Positions 32,881 to 43,860 of a stretch of DNA of 64,000 nt are shown one piece after another. Numbering within the stretch: the stretch's first letter is position 1; every line of letters begins with the position of its first letter. A program made the translations under genes and the position numbers. Below the pieces are notes generated by a model that saw only the letters and a list, made by a program, of their open reading frames with translations, did not search any database and was not told the DNA's origin. Source of the stretch: Mycocentrospora acerina (Eukaryota; Ascomycota; Dothideomycetes; Pleosporales); contig JAKUHH010000177.1 in the NCBI GenBank assembly GCA_022701365.1, positions 434,001 to 498,000 of the forward strand, written 5' to 3'.

Positions 32881-33490
32881 CTAAGCACAAGAAGGCTGCG
32901 TAGTAGGCGCCCTTGCCGCATTGCTCGGGTTCGTCTGTCCACATCCCCTCAAGGAACCCGTCAGTGTATCGTCCACAGCAAGGTTATACGCAGCACCGCA
33001 GTTGGGGTCACTGTCCACACATTAGCCATGTCCTCGTTCTTTTTTTTTCTCTCCTTCTCTCGTCTCCGCATCTCGAACAAACGATTGGGGAAGAAGAACT
33101 TACCTAGCACCTCCGCTGGCATTGTTAAACCACGAGCACACATCGTGCGAGAAGCAGTCCTGCGTGTACGCGTTCCCGAGGGCTGTTCCTGTGCACCCTG
33201 CACCACAGCGACCGTTACAGCTATACCTATTGCCAGGCCGTTAGCCATCAATCCTATCATGTTGTTTTAGGGGGAGGAGGAAGGGGCACGTACTCTCCAC
33301 CGTTCACGCTATTGGCTCCAAAGTTACTACCGACGACGCCGGACCACCGGCATGTCTTGCCTGCAGCGTTTGTCCATGTTGCAGTGGCGGTGGCGCCGAC
33401 TTTGAGGCAGGTTACGTCGCGCTTTTCGACCAGAGGGGTGGCCGTGGAGAGAGTCAGGAGGAGGGCTGTGATGGGGAGGAGGAGCTGCAT
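32881..33490 (-). CDS. Small secreted cysteine-rich protein (CFSHDVC family)
   Basis: Three exons, 33490-33294, 33226-33104 and 33010-32881, about 149 aa. Introns of 67 bp and 93 bp have GTACGT/ATAG and GTAAGT/ACAG ends, and all phases fit. The ATG at 33490 gives a signal peptide (MQLLLPITALLLTLSTATP) followed by a KR pair. The mature part has a run of Cys: CNGRCGAGCTGTALGNAYTQ, then DCFSHDVC, NNASGGA, DPNCG and CGQ. The HDxC core recalls secreted phospholipase A2-like and related fungal small secreted proteins (I believe the DUF8213 group), but no activity is established. It could be an extracellular enzyme or a secreted effector-like protein. No single open frame covers it, because the two introns split it. 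Confidence 0.75.
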
Positions 33491-34228
33491 GTTGAAGGTA
33501 AGAAGGGGGTTTATGATGAAGATTGGATGCGTGGTGGTGGTGGTGGTGGCTATACTGAAGTTTTTCAACCTGGGTTTTATATTCACATTGTATATCCAGT
33601 CTACCTCAATCTGTTAAATTTTCCGACGGCCCGTTGTATAGTGATCCCTAAGGGCGATTGTCTACAAGAACGGAAATGGTGCTCGATGTGGTAGATGAGT
33701 ACGCTTGACTTGTTTCATTTGGGTAGTCTGCCCCTGGATGTTTACCACTTTGAGCAATAATCAAAGAAAAATGTACATTTCACCTAATCCATTCTTCTGA
33801 TAGGCACGATATTGAGCATTTTGGTTGTTCAAAGTTACCAAGTTGCTCGAAAGTGGAACTACCTCGGGCTGTCTAGGTGAGATTTGGAGGCAAGTCCGGT
33901 TTGCGACATACAGGGGGCTGATGTTGCGATTTTGCTCATCCGAGAGATTGTAATCTGAAGTAGTCTGAACCCATGATTGACTCTAATAGGGTAATATAAT
34001 ACTAAACGTCAAGTCAGAAACTCCACGCGTCACGCACGCGTAGAAGGACGATGAACCGGCGCTAATGTCCAGACTAAGCTAGTTAGATGGTCGGGGAAAA
34101 CCTCAACACCGACATCTTCAATCCGCATCATCGATTGAGAATGCAGCATCAAACCACAAGGATGGATCAATGACATTTCAAAACCACAGCCGCTTGCCAT
34201 TGAAAAAATTCCGGTTTCCCCGTCCACA
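33491..34228. other. Divergent intergenic region, 738 bp
   Basis: Promoters of the small secreted protein (-) and DHCR24-like oxidoreductase (+). A TATA element for the former is listed separately. No gene is seen. Confidence 0.4.
33575..33581 (-). promoter_or_regulatory. TATA box of the small secreted protein gene
   Basis: TATAAAA on the minus strand, 85 bp upstream of the ATG at 33490. Confidence 0.5.
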
Positions 34229-35722
34229 ATGGATCGCCACGCGCGCACCGTGGCTCAAGTAGCTGCAAAAGTAAAAGACTACTTTGCCCGCAAAGAGCCC
34301 TTTCGCATCTCGCACGGCTCGACAAACAGCACACGTCCAAATGTTAAGAAGCACGTTGTGGATATAAGTTCCCTGAACAATGTGGTCAAGGTTGACAAGA
34401 CGACCCGCACGGCACTCGTCGAGCCAAATGTTCCCATGGACAGACTTGTAGAGGCCACGCTTCCGCATGGACTCGTGCCGCCGGTCGTTATGGAGTTTCC
34501 GGGCATCACCGTGGGAGGCGGATATGCAGGGACGGCTGGAGAGAGTAGTAGTTTCAAGTACGGCTTTTTCGACCGCACAATCAACGAAGTCGAGATGGTT
34601 CTTGCGGACGGGGAAGTTGTGAAAGCTAGCGAGAAAGAGAGGGGGGATTTATTCCGTGGGGCAGCAGGAGCGGTGGGCACGTTGGGCGTGACGACGCTTG
34701 TGAATCTGAAGTTGATTGAGGCGAAGAAATTCGTCAAGACGACGTACTACCCGACGCGCAGCGTGGCTCAGGCAGTCAAGGAAGTCAGGGAGCATACGGA
34801 GGGAGACAAGGGGGAAGCAAACGACTATGTAGATGGCGTGTTATTCAGCAAAGACCATGGAGCGATTATCACGGGCGAAATGACAGACGAACTCCCCCCC
34901 AACACTAAACCGCAAACCTTCAGCCATCCCTGGGACCCGTGGTTCTACCTGCACGTCGAATCTCTGACCCGTTCTTCCGCCTCTCCCGTTGTGGAATACA
35001 TTCCCTTGGCAGAGTACATGTTTCGCTACGACCGCGGCGGTTTCTGGGTAGGCCGCTCAGCATTTAGTTACATGCGCTTCCCCTTTAACAAATACACCCG
35101 CTGGTTCCTCGACGACTTCTTGCACACCCGCATGCTATACCGCGCGCTCCACGCATCCGGCATAGCAACCCGCTACATTGTGCAAGACATGGCCCTTCCG
35201 TACCCCAACGCCGAGAAATTCATCAACTACACCGACAAGGTATTCGATATCTGGCCCATCTGGCTGTGTCCGCTCAAGCAGAGCGCACAGCCAACCATGC
35301 ACCCCCACACCAAGGGCGAGCTAAAAGACGACCAAATGCTCAACATTGGGCTTTGGGGGTTTGGACCAAAGGACCCGGAGACCTACCTCAGGAAGAACCG
35401 CGCGCTGGAGAAGACGCTGGGAGAAATGGGCGGCATGAAGTGGCTGTATGCACATACGTATTACGGCAAAGACGAGTTCTGGGCACAGTTTGATCGCCAG
35501 TGGCACGAGCAGCTGAGGCGCAAGTACAGGGCCGAGACGTTCCCTGCCGTGTACGATAAAGTGCATGTTGATATTGAAAAGTACACGCAAATGGCGAATA
35601 AGGACTGGGGGATGCGGATGAGGAATGTCTGGCCGTTGGGAGGGTTCTGGGGGATTTGGAAGTCGATTAAGAGTCGGGATTATGAGATTCATAGGAACTC
35701 GACGTGGAGGTGGAGGGGTTGA
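34229..35722 (+). CDS. FAD-binding oxidoreductase, Delta(24)-sterol reductase (DHCR24/DWARF1)-like
   Basis: A single exon, 497 aa. The N-terminal PCMH-type FAD domain shows RISHGSTNSTRP, VVDISSLNNVVKVD, LVEPNVPMDRLVEATLPHGL, and PPVVMEFPGITVGGGYAGTA with GESSSFKYGFF. These match DHCR24/DIMINUTO enzymes. The rest (WVGRSAFSYMRFPFNKYTRW, YPNAEKFINYTD, KWLYAHTYYGKDEFW) follows the same family to the C-terminus. Plant and animal members reduce the C24 double bond of sterols. Filamentous fungi carry homologues whose substrate is mostly unproved. There is no N-terminal membrane anchor, unlike animal DHCR24. The ATG at 34229 is the first in frame. Confidence 0.88.
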   Translation: MDRHARTVAQVAAKVKDYFARKEPFRISHGSTNSTRPNVKKHVVDISSLNNVVKVDKTTRTALVEPNVPMDRLVEATLPHGLVPPVVMEFPGITVGGGYAGTAGESSSFKYGFFDRTINEVEMVLADGEVVKASEKERGDLFRGAAGAVGTLGVTTLVNLKLIEAKKFVKTTYYPTRSVAQAVKEVREHTEGDKGEANDYVDGVLFSKDHGAIITGEMTDELPPNTKPQTFSHPWDPWFYLHVESLTRSSASPVVEYIPLAEYMFRYDRGGFWVGRSAFSYMRFPFNKYTRWFLDDFLHTRMLYRALHASGIATRYIVQDMALPYPNAEKFINYTDKVFDIWPIWLCPLKQSAQPTMHPHTKGELKDDQMLNIGLWGFGPKDPETYLRKNRALEKTLGEMGGMKWLYAHTYYGKDEFWAQFDRQWHEQLRRKYRAETFPAVYDKVHVDIEKYTQMANKDWGMRMRNVWPLGGFWGIWKSIKSRDYEIHRNSTWRWRG

Positions 35723-36255
35723 AAAAAAGTATATATAGATATAGATGTATATGTAGATGAGTATCGGATTGAGTGTGCAAGCCCGTGTAAGATAGAGTGG
35801 TTGAGACGAGTGTAAGACAGATATGACGTGTATAAGAAATCATCTCCTGCTTCGTCGTTTACGTTTATAATACCGGGAACTGAGCTTCGTAAGGGGCAGA
35901 TTTTATGTGTATATGGGCTTTAATGGATGCGTGAGGTGAATGTAAACACAGCTTTCGAAACCTCTGGTAGGCTCAAGACACCATTTTACCTCCCGCTGTA
36001 GTCACTACTCCGTGCTCTGACGTTTTCTTCATCATACCCCGCCCCATGGATGCCCTCACATTCGACTCCAACGCGACGTCAGAAATAACGGCACTCTTGA
36101 AAATAGCTTTTTTTTGGCAGCACCTCTTGCAGTACGCCTGCCGTCTCTTTTCACAATCACGCTCCCATCAACACACCAACCAACCAACTAACCAACTCCA
36201 ACGCAATGCATGCTCGAAAATGCCACACGGAAAAGAGCCAAGTCGAGCCAACAAA
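35723..36255. other. Convergent intergenic region, 533 bp
   Basis: 3' flanks of the oxidoreductase (+) and alcohol dehydrogenase (-). An AT-rich alternating stretch (tatatagatatagatgtatatg) lies just after the oxidoreductase stop. No gene is seen. Confidence 0.4.
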
Positions 36256-37366
36256 TCACGGTATACGTACAACCTTTCGACCCGTTACCTCGAAACGCTG
36301 CAGCTCTTGGATGATCTTGGGTGTCTCAGCAAAGTCATAGACCTCAATCTTGGGCGTGATTTTGCCTTGCAGGGCGAGTTGGAGCAGCTCGTCCATCTGC
36401 GCGGCTGTTCCTGTCGAAGAGCCTTTGATGATCAGGCCTGATTATGTTAGTAAGAGCCAGTGCAGAACAATGTGTGGGAGCTGATGTACCTCGATTCGCA
36501 ATATGGATGGGGCTCATGGGGAACATGAAGCTATCCGGCGGCAGTCCCACGCAGACAAAGACGCCAAAGTTCCTCACGAGCGAGGGTGCCTGCAGGTATG
36601 CTCTCTCGCTGCCGGCAACGCAGATGATGGCATGTGCGCCTTCCCCGTCCGTCAGGTCCTTGACTGCCTGCACAGTGTCCTGCTTGGCGTAGTCGACAAA
36701 CGCCACGGCGCCCATCTCTTTGCACAGCTTCTCCTTGTCGCTCCCGCTGTCAATGGCAATGACCTTGTAGCCCTTGCTGGTGGCAATCTGCACGCCAATG
36801 TGGCCCAGTCCGCCGCCTGCGCCCACAATGGCAACATACTCGCCGGGCTGGATTTCAGGCGAGAGCTTGGACACGGCGCCTGCGAGTGAAAGGCCGGCGC
36901 AGAGCAGCGGTGCGGCGACCTCGCTCGACACGCCTGCGGGGATGTGTGTGACAAAGTCGGCGTGGGCAACGACATACTGCTGCAGCGTGCCGCGTACACT
37001 CCTGCTAGTGTTCCTCTGGCTGGCGCAGTGGTTGATCCTGCCCTTTTTGCAGCTCGTGCACTTGTTACACGCGCTGTACAGCCACTTGACGCCAACGCGT
37101 TTCCCCAGCAGGTCCTGCGAGACGCCAGAGCCCAGCTTCACGACGCTGCCAACGCCCTCGTGGCCCGGGATTTGGCTGTATTTGCCGGCAACCTCGACAC
37201 ACATGCAGTCAGAGTGGCAGACGCCCGAGCACTCCATTTTCACGAGGACCTCATTCTCAGCGGGCTGCTGGACCTCGACGTCATGGCGGATCTGGAGGAC
37301 GCAGCTTGGGCTAGGGTTCTCGACCCAGGCTGCCGTCTGTGTGGTTGGGATGGTCTGGTCGGTCAT
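36256..37366 (-). CDS. Zinc-dependent alcohol dehydrogenase (yeast ADH type)
   Basis: Two exons, 37366-36490 and 36437-36256. The 52-bp intron has donor GTACAT, branch ACTAAC and acceptor ATCAG. The product is about 352 aa. The catalytic zinc site is present (CSGVCHSD, GHEGVGSV, and a later Cys), as is the structural zinc loop with four Cys (CNKCTSCKKGRINHC). The NAD-binding Rossmann turn reads VGAGGGLGHIGVQIA. The C-terminal exon supplies GLIIKGSSTGTAAQMDELLQ and the end of the fold, which the single frame lacks. The class resembles S. cerevisiae ADH1-3: cytosolic, tetrameric, interconverting ethanol and acetaldehyde or related primary alcohols. No mitochondrial presequence is seen. Confidence 0.92.
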
Positions 37367-38332
37367 GTTGGGGCTAGTGGGAGGGGTGAGGGGACGGGGA
37401 CAATGGGTAGCAGGAGGAAATGTTGGAGCAGCTGCATCTTGCTAAAGGATAGTTGTGGCTATCAAAATGTCTCGAGATAACCCCGCCGTTCCCGCTGCCC
37501 CTCGTTCGGAGGAGGCCGAAGTTTACCAATGACAGCGCCCGAAGGCCGGATGGCTATCTTGCCTGCCCCTTTGGGGTACAAGCATAGGAGCCCTGTTCCG
37601 CAAACGCTTCTTGAGGTCCGAAGCTCGCACGTGGCTGGGCCGGGTAGCGAAGGATGAGTCAGCAACACATGTCTCTGCTCTTGTTTCGCTCTTGGTTTGC
37701 TCTTGAATGGCTGGTTGCACGTGGAATGGTGTTGTGGTGGGGGTGGTCAGAGAGGTCGTGTATTTTGCTGAGCAGAGTGGTGATGATGCTATTGTTGCTG
37801 TTGTGGGTTAATTCCAATTTTTGTGAAATCTTGGTTTACTTGAATATTCTGCTTGTCTTCAATGGACTGTTGTACTGGAAACATTGATTGTGAGAGCGTC
37901 CATGGCACTCATAAAGGTGGTTTGGCGTATCTTCTAGTGGAACACATTCAATTGGCTATGCACTCTTTGTGCTGGGCAGGATATGCACAAGTGTGAGGGG
38001 GAGTGGGAGTGTGAATGTGGCAAGTGGGGACAACCACGACTGTGTGCAGAAGTAATACTCTGTGAGAATGGTCTATGATCTATGATCTATAGAAGAAAGT
38101 CCACAAAATAGGTGAAGCAGAGCGAGAACTTTACTCTTGGGCACATGTTCAAGGTGCAATCCTCCTACTGTTCAACAGTGCTGTGCTCGAGGCAGTGGGC
38201 AAGAGTTGTCCGAAACAGGAAAGGCCGCGGAGGAGAGCATCACGAATTAATTCTCAATGGCACCAAGCTCACCACGACGCGCCCCATCAGCCCGCATCGC
38301 CAGTCGCCCACGCCCCTCGACAGCCGCCCACC
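37367..38332. other. Divergent intergenic region, 966 bp
   Basis: Promoters of the dehydrogenase (-) and ribosomal protein (+). Short frames lack support. I see no RNA gene or repeat of note. Confidence 0.4.
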
Positions 38333-39504
38333 ATGCCGCCCCGACTGTGCGCCGCCTTCTCGCTGCTGTCGGTTGCACCCAAGCCCGCCATCACCACCGC
38401 CGCCGGCCGGCCATTCCTGGTCCCCGCCCAGCAGCGATGCGCTTCCATCCTCTCCTCGCTTTCGGACAACCAGGGCGCCTACAACAAGAAGATTCGCCGC
38501 GGTCGAGGACCCGCCTCGGGCAAGGGAAAGACGGGAGGCCGCGGTCAAAAGGGCCAGCACGCGCACGGAAAGGTGCCCGCGGGCTTTGAGGGTGGCCAGA
38601 CGCCTGAGAGCATCACGAGGCCGGAGCGGGGGAGAGGCGTGTACAACCCGTGAGTGGCAGCAAGGAGAGCAAGGAGAGCAAGAAGCATGTTGCATGTTGC
38701 ATGTTGCATGTTCACGTTGCTTGTTGCACGCACGACGGCCGCTGACTGGCCCGCCCAGATTCAAGGTCGAGCAGTCGCCCATCAACCTCGACCGCATACA
38801 GTCGTGGATAGACCAGGGCCGCCTCGACCCCTCCAAGCCCATCACCATCAAGGAGCTGCACAAGTCGCGCTGCCTGCACGGCGTCAAGCGCCACGGCGTC
38901 AAGCTGCTGGCACGGGTACGTCTCTTTCTGCTCAATACGCTTTCACCCACTATGACCACGACCACCCAACTAACCCCCTCCCCCCCAGAACCCCGAGAAA
39001 CTCACCTCCCCCATCCACATCATCGTCTCGCGCGCCTCCTCGGATGCAATCTCGCGAATCGAGGCCCTCGGCGGCAGCGTCACAACCCGCTTCTACTCGC
39101 CCACAAGCATCAAGCGTGTCCTGCGCGGCGACTCGCACCCCACCATCTCCCTACAGTCCCCCCCTTCGCTCATATCCCTCGCCGCCTCCGCCTCGGCCAA
39201 CCTGATCCCCTCGCCCATCCTCTCTGCCCTACACACCGCCCCCGAGGAATCCAAAAAGGAAGCCCTCGCCGCCGTCATGAAGCACGTCGGTCAGCACTAC
39301 AGGTTCCGCCTGCCCGACGCCACGGCCCGAAAAGACATTGAGTACTACCGCGACCCTGCCCACCGTGGCTACCTCAACTACACAGTCAAGGACGGCGAGA
39401 GCCCAAGTTTGTTCTTCAAGCCGCCTGGCGAGGCCAAGGACCGCAAGAAGCAGAGCGCGAGAAGGGATGCCGCCAAGGCCACTGCGGACAACCGCTTGTT
39501 CTAG
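38333..39504 (+). CDS. Mitochondrial ribosomal protein uL15m (L15)
   Basis: Three exons, 38333-38649, 38759-38915 and 38989-39504, about 329 aa. Introns are 109 bp (GTGAGT...CCCAG, carrying a tandem repeat) and 73 bp (GTACGT...CCCAG). A basic, hydroxylated N-terminus (MPPRLCAAFSLLSVAPKPAI) looks like a mitochondrial presequence. The uL15 signature follows: IRRGRGPASGKGKTGGRGQKGQ, HGKVPAGFEGGQTP, then NPFKVEQSPINLDRIQSW, KSRCLHGVKRHGVKLL and IHIIVSRASSDAISRIEALG. The long C-terminal extension (about 110 residues, with PEESKKEALAAVMKHVGQHY and a basic tail) is typical of fungal mitochondrial versions. It is part of the large mitochondrial ribosomal subunit near the peptidyl-transferase/exit region. 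Confidence 0.92.
38658..38732. repeat. Tandem repeats in uL15m intron 1
   Basis: Two adjoining short arrays: AGCAAGGAG units, then four copies of GCATGTT. Both lie wholly inside the first intron. Confidence 0.8.
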
Positions 39505-39828
39505 ACGGATGGTGCATTGAACTGGGAATTGAGAGAAGAGAGAGAATAGAGAGAACAGAGAGAAGAGAAGAGAAGAGAAGAGGGCTACACATTGCTGTGT
39601 ATTCACGCCATGTTCATGTTCACGTTCATGTACGAGTACTGTACGCATACACCCATGTCTGTTTTGGAATAGGCATCAAGACGTTGTTGATGTCGTGCAT
39701 GACGTACTGTTTCGATACGAGTGTGTGACTCGATGCAACGTGACGAGATGACATGTAATGCGATGCGATGCGATGTGATGCAACGTGATGAGATGTGACG
39801 AGCTGAACACGACGAGCATTATTCCAAC

Positions 39829-39875
39829 CCACACACACACGCACACACACACACACTCTCTCTCTCTCTCTCTCC
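39829..39875. repeat. (CA)n(CT)n compound microsatellite
   Basis: About a dozen CA units with one CG interruption, followed by nine CT units. Confidence 0.9.
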
Positions 39876-40246
39876 AATTCCCAAGACGGGATGAACAGCA
39901 AACTAGGCACCAACAAGAAGAAGAAGAGGAAAACCACAGTCCGTTTTTTAATAGAAATAATATCACCGAGTCTAATACCATGTGCCCTTTCTTCTATAGA
40001 TTGATACACGGCTAGATACCACGTTACTCCCCGGCCTGCACAGAACCTCCTCCTCCTCCCCTCTCCCCTCTCCCCTCCTTCTAAATGACCGCTACTATGC
40101 TGCGCCATGCCATGCCATGCTATGCTGTGCCAACCAAGAAAAAAAAACCCCCCCCCCCCACCGGACAAAGAGATGATAGACATGTTGAGCGTCTAAAATG
40201 CAAGTACCCTATATTGATTTAAATCACGACGGGCTCTCTGCGACTA

Positions 40247-40292
40247 CCTAGGTAGGTAGGTAGGTAGGTCGGTCGGTCGGTCAGTCATTCGG
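40247..40292. repeat. (GGTA)n(GGTC)n compound tetranucleotide repeat
   Basis: Five GGTA-type units pass directly into GGTC units, then decay into GTCA variants. Confidence 0.85.
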
Positions 40293-42828
40293 TCAGTCGG
40301 GCAGACAGTCGGTGGGCAAGTGGTGACGAGCAGAACCGTGGACAGACGAACATCCCAGGCAATTTTTTTTCTTTCTTTCTTTCACGGTTCAAGACAGGAA
40401 GGGAGAGGGAAGGAAGGAAAGGGAAAGGGAACGGGAACGGGATAAGAAATTATGGATAACTAGATGGAGTGGATGATTAGTATACCGTTCATGCGCATTG
40501 GTATGCAAAACGGACTAGGTGGACTGCCCCTCCTCCTCCTCCTCCTTGTTCTTCTTCTTCTTCTTCTTCTCCCAACTACGGTAGATAGGTAGGTAGGTCT
40601 CTAGCGAGAGACTAGGTACCATGTACTGTACCTACTGGACAAACTCTCGAAAACCATGGATGAATGGTAGACCTAGACCGACCGATCAACCGCCCGCCCG
40701 CCCTCCCTCCCCCGCGGTGTGTATGCATAGCCATCTACTTTCCGTGTACGACCATGTACAATAAGACAGACCTGGACATGAGCTCAAGATGACAATTAGA
40801 CACTACAGCCAACTAGGTAATCTGGTCCTGATAAGCAGCATGTAGGCGCATGTGTATGTTTAATAATGCGACGATCATAGCAAACGCTGTTAAGACGAGT
40901 AAGACGGACTAAAAAAACATGCGTGCCGGGAGAGGAAAAAAAAGGCGTCGAAAACGACGGCCAGCATAACGTAACTAGACAACCAACTTTCTCTCGGCAT
41001 TTACAGCCGCGCGAGAGCTAGACGACCCAAGGCGTGCCGTGCAGATGCTAATCAATCCACGAATGTCATCGCTGTGGACGTCTCGAAGCGCCATGGGGCG
41101 TTGCAACGTTGGTATTAATGGAATGGAGGCGCAGATCCGGATTACCCAAAACGATTTCTACAATTAAAAAAAAAGCCTTTTATTAATCGATACTCTTCAT
41201 TCCGAGGGGATCCGTTTCCGTGGCCAAGCTGATCAAGACCTGACACATGGTGTGTGTGGCGGCGGGCGGGCTGGTGCTGATAGCTGTTACCCTATGTGAC
41301 TGCGGCCTGAATGCTCTCCCAGCTGAGCTCGGCAGCGTTGTCCCCTTCGCCGCCCTCTCGACGCGTCCAGAAGGACACATGTACCTCGGCGGCGTGGTCA
41401 TGATGCAGTGAGACAGTCAGGTGGATAAATCGGGGGGAGGGGAAGGATCGTCCCGATGTGAATGACCTTTTGCAGATGGAAAGTCCGTCGAAAAGTTAGA
41501 TGCAGGATGTGAGTTTTGACCCCCCGAGGACCCAGCGTGGTTGGGGGCTTGAGGGACCGCAATCACCACCCCCACCGTCTTACCTACTTTTTACAGCGGA
41601 GCGGGATGCGCGGCCATGGGATGGTTAATGCATACATGGAGCTGCCGCCAGGGCGATGCAGTGTACGAGGGCTAAACTCAGTGTTGGTGTGGACAAAGGA
41701 GAGAGTAGCCTTGTCATCTCCGAGAAGTGATGCTCGCAATGTATTTGTCGTGTCCGTCCCGTGTGGTGATGGTTAAACTTTAGCGTTTGTATCGGAAATA
41801 CGGCAAGTTGGGAGTGGCTTTGGTGTGATTAGTTTACGACGTCGTGATCGCGAATAGAAATCTCGACCGGAAGCTTGCATCGTCTCAGGCTTGTGGACCG
41901 CTTCTTGCGTATCGCATCAGACATGGTGAGGGTGGACAGATTGCGCTAGCCAAGACGCTCGGCTACCCAAAGGTTCTGGGATATTGATACCGCCGATAGC
42001 TCCGCAGAGATTAGTGGGGTTGGCGAGCCCATAGGGAACTAAATATGCTCCGGGTGCGGCATAGCCTCGTCGTGCACCCAACAACTCCCACGACTCGCCT
42101 CAGCGTCCTCGTAATCGTGGCCAGCTGCCGACGTATCACGGCTGCGTATGGCAACCGCTCAAACTAACGAGCATCGTCATCTCCACCATGTCGCTCGGAC
42201 ATGTGTTGGGATCGTTGCTCGCCGGCGGGCTCTGTTGCAAATGCAGACGGCAAGGCACAAGGCGACGCTGCGAAGCAAGGCCAACCTCTGCGGCTGCAAG
42301 TGCTGGGCAAACAAACGCTCGTGCTGGGCAGCCCTCGTGGTGCGGCATGTGACCTTGCCGATGATTCAACTAGTTGTAATGGGCCTCTTACCACGTCTAC
42401 CAAACAAACGAGCATTCGCGGGCTGAACACGGCCAAGAGCCTGCATTTAGATTTGAGCCAACCGCGTAAACAGGCGATCCACTACGAGGTAGCTTACGTC
42501 ACGCATAGCCCGAGGAAAGAGCGTCGACTCCCACCATCCTGGCGACTCCCTGCTGGCGGCAGGGCGTCTCGTCTTCGCTCCACCTTGCCAACGACCGTCG
42601 ATAGAATTTGACTCGTCGCCGGGATGTCACGTCTCTCTTGCATCGTTGTGTCCTTGATCGAGATATCCCGTCAGTCTCACCATTAGCGCTGCTCGCCTTA
42701 GCAGAGGCGTCGACTATCACATCAGGCTTGCGCAGAGTGTCTCGAAAAGCAACGGATTTGTGCGAGCGCATTTGATGGCTAACGGACGCATCCTTGTTTC
42801 GCAAAGATGAGTGCATTTGGACTTGCAG

Positions 42829-42935
42829 TCGCAGCCGTAGTCGTAGTCACAATCACAATCACAATCATAGTCACCATCACAGCCATAGTCACAGCCATAG
42901 TCACAGCCACAGTCACAGTCGCAGCCTCAATCTCA
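42829..42935. repeat. CACAATCA/CACAGTCA hexamer-like repeat, non-coding
   Basis: Roughly 100 bp of 6-bp units (TCACAA, TCACAG, CATAGT variants). It has the same unit as the coding repeat in the cyclin first exon 2.3 kb downstream. Confidence 0.8.
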
Positions 42936-43780
42936 CCACATCTCCGGAGACTGCAAGACTCCGTTCGCCGAGGCTTGTTGGGCAACCGTGCTGATCAGGC
43001 AAAGGCAGCCAAAAGACAGTGGCACACAAGTCGCGTTTCGCCAGGGTTGGTGAAAAGGCGGTTGCAGTGCAAATTGCCTCAACATGGAACCGTACGCAAC
43101 AATCTGGCCTGAAGGAAGCATCTAGCGCCGGGGCACTGGAGGACTCTGGCACGCGTGATTCGTTGGCAGTGTTCGGTCAGGGATGCAGGCAGCGACTCGT
43201 CCGTATGCTTGATTGAGTGCTGGAAGCTCACTCGATGCATGATTATTTGCAAGCAGGAAAAAAAAAGACGTTTGCACGATCAGCAGCGCTCGCACCTCCG
43301 CGTGCTTTGTTCGGGTAGAATAAGTTGCCAGGGTTGGTGGGGCTGCTCGTATCGCCTCCTGCCATGGCTTGCGCTGCGGTGTCGTCGTGTGCGTGCATCA
43401 GCGCGTCGAGTTGCCCTTTGGATGCCGTTCACGGACTGCAAGGTCAAACACAACTGGCCTGGGCGCAATGCTGCACGCGTGTGGTGCCGTTGCACCGACG
43501 GAATGCATGGCTGGACTCACGGGCAGGACCTGGGGCCTGTGGAGGTGTCCTCATCATCATGATAGCCATCATCATCTCGTGTGCTCCGCCTTGGCTGGTG
43601 CAGCTGGCCGTGGGTGCGCTGCGTAAGGGGATCTTACACTATAATTTCATTCTGGGACCGCAGCGTTCCGGGGGTGCTGCCGTGCAGAGGATTGACGAGG
43701 CCCGCCAGCGCTATTGTTTCTGCCTGGATGGTGACCAGCTGCACACGAAGCCCGACGACTGGCGGACGCTGACGACTGCA

Positions 43781-43860
43781 AGCTTGCTGGCTTGCCTGCC
43801 TGCCTGCCTGCCTTCTTGCGTGCTTGCTTGCTTGCTTGCGTGCGTGCGTGCTTGCTCCAG
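43781..43860. repeat. (TGCC)n/(TTGC)n tetranucleotide repeat
   Basis: About 80 bp of CTTGC, TGCC and GTGC units. It produces false Cys/Leu/Ala-rich open frames on both strands. Confidence 0.85.

Noticed and set aside
39829..40292. CRISPR-like or satellite array
   Set aside because: The repeats are different simple-sequence motifs without uniform spacers, in a eukaryotic genome.
42201..42611. 136-codon plus-strand frame in the gene-free block
   Set aside because: No family signature, no supportive splice structure, and overlapping frames of similar size on both strands.
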